A DNA stretch of 64,000 bases, from NCBI GenBank assembly GCA_001770855.1, contig MESE01000096.1:186001-250000 (forward strand), given 5' to 3'. This DNA comes from Burkholderiales bacterium RIFCSPLOWO2_02_FULL_57_36 (GTDB lineage: Bacteria > Pseudomonadota > Gammaproteobacteria > Burkholderiales > Burkholderiaceae_D). Positions 9,069 through 18,681 of this stretch are shown piece after piece. The notes below the pieces were generated by a model, which was not told the origin of the DNA, made no database searches, and worked only from the letters and a program-made list of their open reading frames with translations. Position 1 is the stretch's first letter, and every line of letters starts with the position of its first letter. Both the position numbers and the translations under genes were made by a program.

Positions 9069-9834
9069 CGCGTTTGTTTTCCTTGATAAAATAATCTTGC
9101 AGATGGTCGGTCAAATGCCGGGCGGCCAATACCTCGCTGCCTGCCTTGGCGATGAACGGCTGGACATCGATATCCTCTTGCACCTCGATTCTGAAATGGG
9201 ACCGGCGCGGCGGGACTTTCCACCAATTGACTCCCTTGCCCAGCATCAGCGGCATGCAGTGAATGCTGATCGGCGTCACTTTGAAATTACCTCGTATCGC
9301 GATATTCGCGGCGCCGCGTTTCAGGGTGATCGAACCGTCACTCGGCGTACGTGTTCCTTCAGGAAAAATAATCAGATTGCTGCCGCTGCGCAGCGATTTG
9401 ATGCAGTCCTCGACCAGGCCGACTCCAGAATCGTTGCTGACATATCCTGCGGCGCGCACCGGTCCGTGCGTGAACGGATTGCGCCACAAAGCGCTCTTGA
9501 CGATGCAGTCAGCACGTTTGACGAACGCCATCAGAAATACCGTGTCGATCAGCGTCGGATGATTTGCGAGAATCAGCAATCCGTTCCGTTCCAGTCTTTC
9601 CAGTCCGATGATCTCGTAGCGCAAGATACCGACAATTCGCAGCAAGCCGATAAAGAACCGAAACGCGTACCGGATGACACTGCGTGCGAGACGCATCCGC
9701 AATTGCTGCTCCCACACCAGCAGATTAAGAACCGGGAAAACGATAATCCGCAAGATCAGTCCACCCAAGCCAAATACGGAAAAATTCAATGCCGTGCCGA
9801 ATACGCGCCAATAACGGTCGAGGCGACTATGCAT
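9055..9834 (-). CDS. PlsC-like 1-acyl-glycerol-3-phosphate acyltransferase family protein
   Basis: A 259-residue acyltransferase with an N-terminal hydrophobic region (residues about 15-45), block I NHPTLID (an N-H-P-x3-D variant of HX4D) and block III FPEGTRT. This family moves acyl groups from ACP or CoA to lysophosphatidate-like acceptors at the inner membrane. Its place in the operon, overlapping the ketosynthase-like gene by 8 bp and ACP2 by 14 bp, suggests that it attaches an acyl or polyene chain to a glycerol-type anchor. It is probably not the housekeeping plsC. Confidence 0.85.
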   Translation of the reverse strand: MHSRLDRYWRVFGTALNFSVFGLGGLILRIIVFPVLNLLVWEQQLRMRLARSVIRYAFRFFIGLLRIVGILRYEIIGLERLERNGLLILANHPTLIDTVFLMAFVKRADCIVKSALWRNPFTHGPVRAAGYVSNDSGVGLVEDCIKSLRSGSNLIIFPEGTRTPSDGSITLKRGAANIAIRGNFKVTPISIHCMPLMLGKGVNWWKVPPRRSHFRIEVQEDIDVQPFIAKAGSEVLAARHLTDHLQDYFIKENKRDAVA

Positions 9835-10567
9835 TGCGGCTCCAGCGCCATCGGCAGTTTTCGCGAATTCGTATCAATTCCATATCTTTCCGCAGATGAA
9901 AGCGCAGTATTTCGAGTCCCGCAGGAAGCGACCCGGCGGCCGAAGAATCGGCATTTTCGGCAGAGGACCAGCACAGCGATACGGCATCTTCGCCTGGCGC
10001 TTGCATCAGCCATGCCCATGCATGCGGCTGTTCGTCGCAATCCTGGAAGCCCGTGTAAAGAGACGGCAGGACAGTGTCGTAAACCACCAGCAGCACCGCC
10101 GGCTCTCCGTCTGCAAGCAATCCGCAAGCCTCGATGACCGCGTGCTCGATCGTGCTGTGTCCGGCGGCGAGCGCGCTGGCGTTGGATTGGTCGCTGCGCG
10201 CAATGGTGAACAGGCCGCAACTCGCGTTGTGGACCGACAAGCCGAACGACGCGGGAGAAAGCGGCATGTCTTGCGCCAGATCGGTCAATAACTCAACCGA
10301 GCGCGCCACCTCGCCATGCCGGGAACAAAATACCATCGGAACGCCGGTCCGCTCGCCGAGGCACGCATAGGCTACCTGCAGCGCCATTTTCCCAAGAAAG
10401 CCGGCGCGGCGCCGCAACATCGGCGCCATGGCTTTTACCGTGGGCTCGTCACTGCCGGTGATCGTGGGTGTGTTGTCGGCCCATGACAGCCATGCATCGC
10501 GCGTCTCCACTCCAGGAGCCCAAGCCGCATCAGATGCGATAGAAAAGCTGACTCTCTCGGAACTCAT
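9827..10567 (-). CDS. Ketosynthase-like chain-length factor (Ketoacyl-synt_2 type)
   Basis: This 246-residue protein covers only the N-terminal half of a ketosynthase. The nucleophile-elbow segment reads SVHNASCGLF. Aligned to the canonical ACSSGL elbow, the catalytic Cys position is Ala115 and a Cys falls two residues later (Cys117), so it is probably a non-condensing chain-length-factor subunit pairing with a full ketosynthase encoded elsewhere. Such short partners are characteristic of aryl-polyene ketosynthase heterodimers. It is the first gene of the operon; the promoter must lie in the gap to 11074. Confidence 0.82.
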   Translation of the reverse strand: MSSERVSFSIASDAAWAPGVETRDAWLSWADNTPTITGSDEPTVKAMAPMLRRRAGFLGKMALQVAYACLGERTGVPMVFCSRHGEVARSVELLTDLAQDMPLSPASFGLSVHNASCGLFTIARSDQSNASALAAGHSTIEHAVIEACGLLADGEPAVLLVVYDTVLPSLYTGFQDCDEQPHAWAWLMQAPGEDAVSLCWSSAENADSSAAGSLPAGLEILRFHLRKDMELIRIRENCRWRWSRNA

Positions 10568-11074
10568 TATTTGTGGATTCTCTTTGAAACGCCGAGCGCT
10601 CTACTAGTTTTCGGCGATCGGGACGCAGGCTGATTTCATTTTTTCAAAGAAATTCAGGGCAGACGTGCCGATTTAATGGGTATTGCATCGGCTCAAAATT
10701 ATAATCGATATGCTTCAATGAAAACGTTGCCAACTCACAACAACATATGGCAGAGACCAGTGAATTTCATGTTATCTAATTCTCTGAGGAAATAAATAAA
10801 GTAAAGAGGTGGATTCGTTCGCCAAATTGATAATAATTAAGGGTCAAAAATAGGGATTGTTGCAAAGCAACAAGATGATTTAATGCTATATTTGGCGCCG
10901 GTAAACGCTCGAAAAAATTCGTTGTTTCGACGGCAAGAGGCGATGTAAAAATTCCTCCTGTCTACTCCCTGAGTAAGAACTCTTGCTTCCGCGTGCCGCC
11001 TCGATATCGTCATTGATCAATCTCCGCGCAACTAGCTTGGAATAAGCCCTTGGGCCTTTAAGGACCTGACTCTT
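10568..11074. other. AT-rich divergent intergenic region between pigment operon and poly-HAMP kinase
   Basis: This 507-bp gap separates divergent starts and must hold both promoters. It is clearly richer in A+T than the flanking genes. A symmetric ATTATAAT at 10698-10705 could be a -10 element on either strand, but I see no convincing -35 partner. AAGGA at 11060-11064 lies about 10 bp before the kinase ATG. I find no supported ORF, hairpin terminator or clear operator. Confidence 0.5.
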
Positions 11075-14000
11075 ATGGAACAGATTATCGAAGTCCCAAC
11101 TTCAGCCGGCGACAATTCCTTGGACATGAGGGTCTTGCTGGCAACTTTGACCGCATACCGCAACGGAGATTTCTCCGTGCGCATGCCGGTCGACTGGACC
11201 GGGCTGCCAGGCAAGGTTGCCGATATGCTCAATGAAATCATTGATATGTCCAGCGCTACGGTCATCGAATTTGAACGTGTCGAAAGATTGGTGGGAAAAC
11301 AAGGGAAAATCGGAGAACGCATCGAATTGCCGATGATGCGAGGCGCCTGGGAAAGATTGGTTGATTCAAGCAACGCTCTGGCGAACGACATGATGAGCCC
11401 GATGACTGAGGTGATCCGGGTGGTCGGCTCGGTAGCGGAAGGCGATCTCGGTCAGCAAGTTCCGATGGAAATCGACGGGCTGAAACTCAAGGGCCAGTTT
11501 CTCAAGTCCGCCCAGATCGTCAATACCATGGTGGCGCGCCTTGGTTCGTTCACTTCGGAAGTAACCCGCGTGGCACGCGAAGTCGGTACCGAAGGCATTC
11601 TTGGCGGTCAGGCCAATGTCAAGGGCGTATCCGGCACGTGGAAAGACTTGACCGACTCGGTCAACGGCATGGCAGCCAATTTGACCACGCAGATGCGCAA
11701 CATTGCCTATGTGACGACCGCGGTCGCGAAAGGCGACCTCAGCAAGACCATCACCGTGGATGCCAAGGGCGAGATTCTCGAACTCAAAAACACCATGAAT
11801 ACCATGGTGGACCAGCTCTCCAGTTTTGCCGCGGAGGTCACGCGCGTGGCGCGCGAAGTCGGCACCGACGGCAAACTCGGCGGCCAAGCGGCAGTGTCCG
11901 GCGTATCGGGCACCTGGAAAGACCTGACTGAGTCGGTCAACGGCATGGCCGCGAATCTGACCACCCAGGTGCGCAATATCGCCGACGTGACCACCGCCGT
12001 GGCCAACGGTGACCTGTCACGGAAGATTACCGCAGAAGCCAAAGGCGAAATTCTCCAGCTCAAGGAGACGGTTAACACCATGGTGGATCAGCTTTCGACG
12101 TTCGGCGCCGAAGTCACCCGTGTCGCGCGCGAAGTCGGTACCGAAGGCAAACTCGGCGGACAGGCCGAAGTACGCGGCGTATCCGGCACCTGGCGCGACC
12201 TGACCGAATCGGTCAACGGCATGGCGTCGAACCTTACCAACCAGGTGCGCAACATCGCGCAGGTCACCACCGCGGTAGCAAAGGGCGACCTGAGCAAGAA
12301 AATTACGGTGGAAGCCAAAGGCGAGATTCTCGAACTCAAGAGCACTGTGAATATCATGGTGGACCAGTTGTCGAGTTTTGCCGCCGAGGTCACGCGCGTG
12401 GCGCGCGAAGTCGGCACCGACGGCAAACTGGGCGGGCAGGCGGCGGTATCCGGGGTGTCAGGCACCTGGAAAGATTTGACCGATTCGGTCAACGGCATGG
12501 CGGCGAATCTGACCAGTCAGGTACGTAATATCGCCGACGTGACCACTGCTGTGGCCAACGGCAATCTCGGACGCAAGATCACAGCGGAAGCCAAAGGCGA
12601 AATTCTGGAACTCAAGGACACCATCAACACAATGGTGGACCAGCTTTCGACGTTTGCTGCCGAAGTAACGCGCGTAGCACGCGAGGTAGGCACCGAAGGA
12701 CAACTTGGAGGACAAGCCGAAGTTAAGGAAGTATCGGGAACATGGCGCGACCTGACCGAGTCGGTCAACGGCATGGCAGCCAACCTGACTAACCAGGTGC
12801 GCAATATCGCCGACGTCACTACTGCGGTCGCCAAAGGCGATTTGAGCCGCAAGATTACGGTCGAGGCCAAGGGCGAGATCATGGAACTGAAGAACACCAT
12901 CAACACGATGGTGGATCAGCTCTCGACCTTCGGCGCCGAAGTCACCCGTGTCGCGCGCGAAGTCGGTACCGAAGGCAAGCTCGGCGGTCAGGGTCAGGTG
13001 CCCGGCGTCGCCGGTACCTGGAAGGATTTGACCGACTCGGTCAACATGATGGCGTCGAACCTGACCAACCAGGTGCGTAATATCGCGCAGGTGACAACGG
13101 CGGTTGCAAACGGCGATCTGACAAAAAAGATCACGGTGGACGCGCGCGGTGAAATCATGGAATTGAAGAACACCATCAACATCATGGTGGACCAGCTCTC
13201 GACGTTCGGCGCCGAGGTCACTCGTGTGGCGCGCGAAGTCGGCACCGAAGGAAAGCTTGGCGGTCAGGCCGAAGTGGCAGGCGTTTCCGGCACGTGGAAG
13301 GATCTGACCGACTCGGTCAACGGCATGGCATCGAACCTGACCGCACAAGTGCGTAACGTGGCCGAGGTGACCATCGCAGTCGCAAAAGGCGACCTGTCGC
13401 GCAAGATTACGGTGGACGTACGCGGAGAGTTTCTGCAACTGAAAGAGACCATCAATACCATGGTCGACCAGTTGCGCTCATTCGCATCGGAAGTTACCCG
13501 CGTGGCGCGTGAGGTAGGCATAGAAGGAAAGCTCGGCGGCCAAGCATATGTGACCGGCGTCGCCGGCACCTGGAAGGATTTGACCGATTCGGTCAACATG
13601 ATGGCGTCGAACCTGACGGATCAGGTGCGTAATATCGCGCAGGTGACGACAGCGGTTGCAAACGGCGACCTCGGCAAGAAAGTTACCGTGGACGTCAAGG
13701 GTGAAATCTTGGAGCTGAAGAGCACGGTCAACATCATGGTGGACCAGTTGAACAGTTTCGCCGCGGAGGTCACTCGTGTTGCCCGCGAAGTCGGCACTGA
13801 AGGAAAACTGGGCGGACAGGCCGAGGTGCGCGGCGTGTCGGGCACCTGGAAAAACCTGACAGACAACGTGAATTTCATGGCCGCCAACCTGACCAACCAG
13901 GTGCGCGGCATCGCGAAAGTGGTGACCGCGGTGGCGAACGGCGACATGAAAAAGAAACTGACTGTCGAAGCCAAGGGCGAGATTGCCGAACTGGCCGATA

Positions 14001-17000
14001 CGATCAATAACATGACCGACACGCTGGCGCTGTTTTCCGATCAGGTCAGTTCGGTCGCGCGTGAAGTGGGGGTCGAAGGCAAGCTCGGAGGCCAGGCACA
14101 TGTTCCGGGCGCCGCCGGCACCTGGAAAGACCTGACCAATAACGTGAATGGTCTTGCGGCTAACCTCACCAACCAGGTGAGGGCGATTGCCGACGTGGCG
14201 ACCGCCGTGACCAAGGGCGATTTGACACGTAACGTTCAAGTCGAAGCCAAAGGCGAAGTGGCGGACCTGAAAGACAACGTCAATGAAATGATCCGCAATC
14301 TGCGCGAAACCACAAGACAGAATGCGGAACAGGATTGGCTCAAGACCAACCTGGCAAAGTTCACCCGCTTGCTGCAAGGACAGCGCGATCTCGCAGCCGT
14401 TTCCAAGATGGTTCTATCCGAACTCGCGCCACTGATCAATGCGCAGCAAGGCATGTTCTACATGATGGACGAAAGTCAGCCGGACGATCCCAAACTGCGC
14501 TTGCTGTCGGCTTACGCGTACATGAAAAGCAAGAATACCGTCAAGGAATGGCATCTGGGTGAAGGCCTGGTCGGGCAATGCGCATATGAAAAGAAACGCA
14601 TTCTGCTCACTACCGTGCCGGAAGAGTACGTTGCAATCACCTCCGGCCTTGGCGCGGCTGCACCGCTCAATATCATCGTTTTGCCGATTCTTTTCGAAGA
14701 CAAGGTAAAAGCCATTGTTGAAATGGCCTCGTTTACCCTATACAGCCCGATTCATCAGGCATTCCTGGATCAGCTCGGCGAATCGATCGGTATCGTGCTC
14801 AATACGATTGAAGCAAACATGCGTACCGAGGAGTTGCTGAAGCAGTCGCAATCCCTGGCGCAGGAGCTGCAGATCCAGCAGGAAGAACTGCGCCAGACCA
14901 ACGAGGAACTGGAGCACAAGGCAGGTTTGCTGGAAGAACAAAAGGCCGAGGTCGAACGCAAGAACCGCGAGGTCGAAATCACCAAATTGTCGCTGGAGGA
15001 AAAAGCCGATCAGCTCACACTTACCTCCAAATACAAGTCGGAGTTCCTGTCCAGCATGTCGCATGAATTGAGAACGCCGCTCAACAGCTTGCTGATTCTC
15101 GCGCAGCAGTTGAGCGACAATATCGACAGCAACCTGACGCCGAAGCAGGTGGAATACGCAAAAACGATCCAAGGATCCGGCAAGGATCTGCTTGGCCTGA
15201 TCAATGAAATTCTCGATCTGTCCAAAATCGAATCGGGTACCGTCACGCTCGATTTTACGGAGACGGCATTTGTAATGCTGCACGAACAAATCGAGCGCAC
15301 TTTCCGGCCGGTCGCAGAAAGTCACCATCTCGACTTCACGATTCATCTGGCGCCAAATCTGCCCGCGTCAACCTGGATCGATGAAAAGCGACTGCTTCAG
15401 GTAATCAAGAATCTGCTGTCAAACGCATTCAAGTTCACCGAACGCGGCGGCGTCAGCTTGAACATCGAACTGACTGAATCCGGGTGGAGCGTAGATCATG
15501 CAGCACTCAACAACGCCGAAAAAGTCATTTCCTTTGTCGTGGCCGATACCGGCATAGGCATATCGCCCGACAAGCACAAGTTGATCTTTGAAGCATTTCA
15601 GCAGGCCGACACGGGAACATCGCGCAAGTACGGCGGCACCGGACTTGGCTTGTCCATCAGCCGTGAGCTTGCACGCCTGCTCGGCGGCGAGTTGCGTCTG
15701 GTTTCCAGTGACATCAACAACGGCAGTACGTTTGCGTTGTTCCTGCCATTCCGATCGGTGGAAATCAGTGCGGCACCCATAGAACGACCATCCGCTGAAA
15801 CAAACCGCCGCCAACCGGCTCGCGAGCCGGAATTCACATCATTGGTTCAGATACAGGATGACCGCGAATCCGTCGGCCCCGCCGACCAAGTGGTGCTCAT
15901 GGTGGAGAACGACCCCAGATTCGCCAGCATCCTGCTGACTGCAGCCCGCGAGAAAAAATTTACCGGAATCGTCACCACGCGCGGCACGGATGCCCTTGAA
16001 CTGGTCGAACGTTTCAAACCCGTGGCCATCACGCTCGATCTGCATCTGCCGGATATTGATGGCTGGACCGTGCTGGAACGCCTGAAGGGCAATCCGGCAA
16101 CCCGCCATATACCCGTACAGATTCTTTCGGCGGAAGACGACCGCGCGCGCGGATTGCGCCAAGGCGCTTTCGATTATCTAGTCAAGCCCGTAACGGCTGG
16201 TGAAATCCAGAATGCACTTGTCGGAATGGTCAAATTTTCCCGGCGTGCAATCAAGGATTTATTGCTGGCCGAAGGCGTCGACACCTGCCACGACAGCATC
16301 ATGGATTTGATCGACGGTCCCGACCTGCGAATAAAGGTAGTCGCCACCGCCAAGGAAACTTTGACCGCACTCAAGAAGAAACGATACGACTGCGTTGTGC
16401 TGAATCTCAATATGCCTGACATGTCGCCGGCCGAGTTCGCCAACGCCATACAAAAAAATGATTTGGTGCGGAATGTGCCTATCGTTCTCTGCGGTATAGA
16501 TGAACTGCCCGAGAAAGACCAGGATCCTGTCAGGAAAATCATGAGCAAGGGCGTGTTCAAGGAAGTGCATTCATTGGAGCGCCTGCTCGATGAAACCGCC
16601 CTCTTCCTACATCGGGAGATAGTAAGGCTGCCGCCGAGTCAGCGCAGGACACTCGAGAAGCTATACCGAGGTTCAGCCGGACTGGAAGGAAAGAGAGTCC
16701 TGGTAGTCGACGACGACATACGCAATATTTTTGCTCTTACCAGCGTATTGGAACGCAACAAGATGGAAGTCGGCTCCGCGGAAAATGGCAGGACCGCAAT
16801 TGAATTGCTGCTGTTGCATCCCGATACCGACATCGTGCTGATGGATATCATGATGCCGGAAATGGATGGATTCGAAACAATGCGGCAGATACGAAACCTT
16901 GAACAATTCGAGACTTTGCCAATGATCGCGCTCACCGCCAAGGCAATGAAAGGCGATCGTGAAAAATGCATACAAGCCGGTGCCTCGGATTATGTAAGCA

Positions 17001-17056
17001 AGCCGGTGGACACCGATCAACTGCTATCCCTGATGCGAGCCTGGCTGTATCGCTGA
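11075..17056 (+). CDS. Giant poly-HAMP hybrid sensor histidine kinase with GAF and three receiver domains
   Basis: A 1993-residue protein without signal peptide or membrane helices, so probably a cytoplasmic sensor. Residues about 17-1085 are a chain of some 23 HAMP-like units; residues 163-1082 consist of ten 92-residue tandem units, each holding two HAMPs. Then follow a GAF domain (about 1110-1255), a Gln/Glu-rich coiled coil (about 1255-1315), HisKA with His1330 in MSHELRTPL, and an HATPase (N-box [25 protein letters not shown]). Three receivers come last: REC1 with Asp1655 (LDLHLPD), REC2 in which the phospho-acceptor position is Asn1777 (LNLNMPD), and REC3 with Asp1924 ([10 protein letters not shown]). 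The architecture recalls fungal group III (Nik1/Bos1) osmosensing kinases. A receiver/kinase gene follows and may be cotranscribed. The signal sensed is unknown. Confidence 0.93.
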   Translation: MEQIIEVPTSAGDNSLDMRVLLATLTAYRNGDFSVRMPVDWTGLPGKVADMLNEIIDMSSATVIEFERVERLVGKQGKIGERIELPMMRGAWERLVDSSNALANDMMSPMTEVIRVVGSVAEGDLGQQVPMEIDGLKLKGQFLKSAQIVNTMVARLGSFTSEVTRVAREVGTEGILGGQANVKGVSGTWKDLTDSVNGMAANLTTQMRNIAYVTTAVAKGDLSKTITVDAKGEILELKNTMNTMVDQLSSFAAEVTRVAREVGTDGKLGGQAAVSGVSGTWKDLTESVNGMAANLTTQVRNIADVTTAVANGDLSRKITAEAKGEILQLKETVNTMVDQLSTFGAEVTRVAREVGTEGKLGGQAEVRGVSGTWRDLTESVNGMASNLTNQVRNIAQVTTAVAKGDLSKKITVEAKGEILELKSTVNIMVDQLSSFAAEVTRVAREVGTDGKLGGQAAVSGVSGTWKDLTDSVNGMAANLTSQVRNIADVTTAVANGNLGRKITAEAKGEILELKDTINTMVDQLSTFAAEVTRVAREVGTEGQLGGQAEVKEVSGTWRDLTESVNGMAANLTNQVRNIADVTTAVAKGDLSRKITVEAKGEIMELKNTINTMVDQLSTFGAEVTRVAREVGTEGKLGGQGQVPGVAGTWKDLTDSVNMMASNLTNQVRNIAQVTTAVANGDLTKKITVDARGEIMELKNTINIMVDQLSTFGAEVTRVAREVGTEGKLGGQAEVAGVSGTWKDLTDSVNGMASNLTAQVRNVAEVTIAVAKGDLSRKITVDVRGEFLQLKETINTMVDQLRSFASEVTRVAREVGIEGKLGGQAYVTGVAGTWKDLTDSVNMMASNLTDQVRNIAQVTTAVANGDLGKKVTVDVKGEILELKSTVNIMVDQLNSFAAEVTRVAREVGTEGKLGGQAEVRGVSGTWKNLTDNVNFMAANLTNQVRGIAKVVTAVANGDMKKKLTVEAKGEIAELADTINNMTDTLALFSDQVSSVAREVGVEGKLGGQAHVPGAAGTWKDLTNNVNGLAANLTNQVRAIADVATAVTKGDLTRNVQVEAKGEVADLKDNVNEMIRNLRETTRQNAEQDWLKTNLAKFTRLLQGQRDLAAVSKMVLSELAPLINAQQGMFYMMDESQPDDPKLRLLSAYAYMKSKNTVKEWHLGEGLVGQCAYEKKRILLTTVPEEYVAITSGLGAAAPLNIIVLPILFEDKVKAIVEMASFTLYSPIHQAFLDQLGESIGIVLNTIEANMRTEELLKQSQSLAQELQIQQEELRQTNEELEHKAGLLEEQKAEVERKNREVEITKLSLEEKADQLTLTSKYKSEFLSSMSHELRTPLNSLLILAQQLSDNIDSNLTPKQVEYAKTIQGSGKDLLGLINEILDLSKIESGTVTLDFTETAFVMLHEQIERTFRPVAESHHLDFTIHLAPNLPASTWIDEKRLLQVIKNLLSNAFKFTERGGVSLNIELTESGWSVDHAALNNAEKVISFVVADTGIGISPDKHKLIFEAFQQADTGTSRKYGGTGLGLSISRELARLLGGELRLVSSDINNGSTFALFLPFRSVEISAAPIERPSAETNRRQPAREPEFTSLVQIQDDRESVGPADQVVLMVENDPRFASILLTAAREKKFTGIVTTRGTDALELVERFKPVAITLDLHLPDIDGWTVLERLKGNPATRHIPVQILSAEDDRARGLRQGAFDYLVKPVTAGEIQNALVGMVKFSRRAIKDLLLAEGVDTCHDSIMDLIDGPDLRIKVVATAKETLTALKKKRYDCVVLNLNMPDMSPAEFANAIQKNDLVRNVPIVLCGIDELPEKDQDPVRKIMSKGVFKEVHSLERLLDETALFLHREIVRLPPSQRRTLEKLYRGSAGLEGKRVLVVDDDIRNIFALTSVLERNKMEVGSAENGRTAIELLLLHPDTDIVLMDIMMPEMDGFETMRQIRNLEQFETLPMIALTAKAMKGDREKCIQAGASDYVSKPVDTDQLLSLMRAWLYR
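11561..14320 (+). repeat. Ten tandem 276-bp units encoding paired HAMP domains
   Basis: The motif [10 protein letters not shown] recurs at exact 276-bp steps (11561, 11837, 12113 and so on to 14045); the tenth copy is degenerate ([10 protein letters not shown]). Each unit encodes 92 residues containing [30 protein letters not shown] and TMVDQLS blocks. Units 2 and 4 are nearly identical at protein level and very close in DNA, suggesting recent duplication or gene conversion. Arrays like this can expand or contract by recombination and may be collapsed in short-read assemblies. Confidence 0.95.
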
Positions 17057-17207
17057 CCGGGACAGCAAGTACCTCACGGCCCCTTGATCAATGCAAACCG
17101 CGTCCGCTCCGGGCACGAAAGAAAAGGAAACAGGAAGTGAAAAAAATCACGTGGATTTTTCTGCCGGTTCTGCCGCTGAGGGAGTCGATTTTCTACGGAG
17201 AATGCGC

Positions 17208-18359
17208 ATGAGCGCCCATCAGGAGTTTCCGGCATTAAAGTCGGGGAGTCAGGTCCGGGAACCGATGCCTCCAGACGGCATACCAGCGTCCGTCCTGATC
17301 GTCGACGATAATCCATCCAAGCTCAAGGCTGTGGTCTCGGTCGTATCCGGCATGGGCCTGGACGTAACTACCGCCAATTCCGGACGCGAAGCCTTGCGCC
17401 TGCTGCTTAAACAGGATTTTGCGCTGATTCTGCTCGATGTAAAGATGCCGATGATGGATGGCTTCGAGACCGCAACCCTGATCCACGGGCGCCCGCGCTC
17501 GGCACACACGCCGATTATCTTCATCACCGCCGAAGCCGGCTCCGATTCGGACCGGTTTCATGGCTATACATTGGGCGCGGTAGACTATATTTACTCGCCG
17601 ATCGTGCCCGAGGTGCTGTGCGCCAAAGTGCGGGTATTCGTTGATCTGTTCTATCTGCAACGCAAGCTCCTGCTACAGGCTGATGAATTGCGCGAATCGA
17701 AAATGATGCTTCGCGAACTCGCATCGCATCAGGAGCTGATCAAGGAAGAAGAGCGAAAACGCATCGCTCGCGAAATCCATGATGAACTGGGCCAGAATCT
17801 TTTGGCCCTGCGGATAGACGCATCAATGCTGCATGCACGCACCGGCGACTTGCACCCCAGGTTGCACCAAAAAGCATCGTATGCGTTGAACCAGATCGAT
17901 GCCACCATCAAGAGCGTGCGTGGCATCATTAATGACTTGCGCCCTCCTGTCCTGGATCTTGGACTGCAGGCGGCAATCGAATGGCAAATCGAGGAATTTC
18001 GCCGACGTAGCGGAATTGCATGCGACATCATGGTGAGAGATGAGAATTTTGATCGCGATCTGGGTGAAAAAAGTGCGACGGCGTTGTTTCGCATATTACA
18101 AGAATCGCTGACCAACATTATCCGGCATGCACAAGCTACCCAGGTCCAGGTCGATTTGAATCGGGACAACGGATGGCTTTACATGAAAATCGCAGATAAC
18201 GGCGTTGGCATGCAAGGCAATGGCCACAATAAAGCCAACACCTTCGGACTCGCGGGAATCAAGGAGCGCATCAGCATGTTGGGAGGCGATTTGCAGATTG
18301 ACAGCGGCAACGGCAATGGCACCATATTGGCAATATCGATTCCATTGATTCTGCCTTGA
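17208..18359 (+). CDS. Receiver-HisKA_3 sensor kinase (NarX/DegS-like output)
   Basis: A 383-residue protein: N-terminal receiver with VLIVDDN and phospho-acceptor Asp77 (LLDVKMPMMDG), a coiled linker, HisKA_3 dimerisation domain with His191 in EEERKRIAREIHDELGQN, and an HATPase (ESLTNIIRHA, DNGVGM, FGLAGIKERI). HisKA_3 kinases normally phosphorylate NarL/FixJ-type regulators. I chose ATG 17208 because GGAG at 17197-17200 is well spaced; an open frame continues upstream to 17091 but looks non-coding. It lies 151 bp after the poly-HAMP kinase on the same strand, so that kinase may feed phosphate into this receiver. No LuxR-type partner is adjacent. Confidence 0.88.
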   Translation: MSAHQEFPALKSGSQVREPMPPDGIPASVLIVDDNPSKLKAVVSVVSGMGLDVTTANSGREALRLLLKQDFALILLDVKMPMMDGFETATLIHGRPRSAHTPIIFITAEAGSDSDRFHGYTLGAVDYIYSPIVPEVLCAKVRVFVDLFYLQRKLLLQADELRESKMMLRELASHQELIKEEERKRIAREIHDELGQNLLALRIDASMLHARTGDLHPRLHQKASYALNQIDATIKSVRGIINDLRPPVLDLGLQAAIEWQIEEFRRRSGIACDIMVRDENFDRDLGEKSATALFRILQESLTNIIRHAQATQVQVDLNRDNGWLYMKIADNGVGMQGNGHNKANTFGLAGIKERISMLGGDLQIDSGNGNGTILAISIPLILP

Positions 18360-18386
18360 TCATGAAAAATTCGCCAGTCGGCGCCG

Positions 18387-18578
18387 CTACGACTGACGAC
18401 GCGGATATCCCTGCGCAATAATGCGCTCCCACACCGCGTCTTTCTCCTGTTGGCTCAGCGTGACCCAGTGCGCGACTTCATTGGCCGTACGTCCACAGCC
18501 GCGGCATACCTCGTCAAATGTAGTTGAACATACTGCGACACAAGGCGTATCGGGGCTGCTGGCGTAGGGTTTTTGCAT
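18387..18578 (-). CDS. DUF1289 small Cys-rich protein
   Basis: A 63-residue protein matching the DUF1289 pattern: TPCVAVC, then VCRGCGRTANEVAHW and a C-terminal acidic/aromatic helix. The four conserved Cys (PC, VC, CRGC) suggest metal or Fe-S binding. The family is widespread in proteobacteria with no established role. It converges on the receiver-kinase gene with 27 bp between the stops. Confidence 0.88.
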   Translation of the reverse strand: MQKPYASSPDTPCVAVCSTTFDEVCRGCGRTANEVAHWVTLSQQEKDAVWERIIAQGYPRRQS

Positions 18579-18681
18579 GATAGGAGTTCATGAGTATGTA
18601 CAGTCTTGCTTGCAGATTTCAGTAATCAAATGGCTGCCGATGCCATGGCATGGCTATAAAAGACATGAATACATAAATAAT

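Noticed and set aside
9034-10137. A 367-residue plus-strand frame across the PlsC-like and chain-length-factor genes
   Set aside because: Covers two well-supported minus-strand genes and has no protein-like character.
12458-13438. A 326-residue open frame antisense to the poly-HAMP kinase (and similar ones at 13478-14377 and 11366-11887)
   Set aside because: They are repetitive mirror frames created by the 276-bp tandem units in GC-rich DNA, without ribosome binding sites or recognisable domains.
11561-14320. Regularly spaced repeats considered as a CRISPR or satellite array
   Set aside because: The period is 276 bp, always in frame, with diverged copies that encode HAMP domains.
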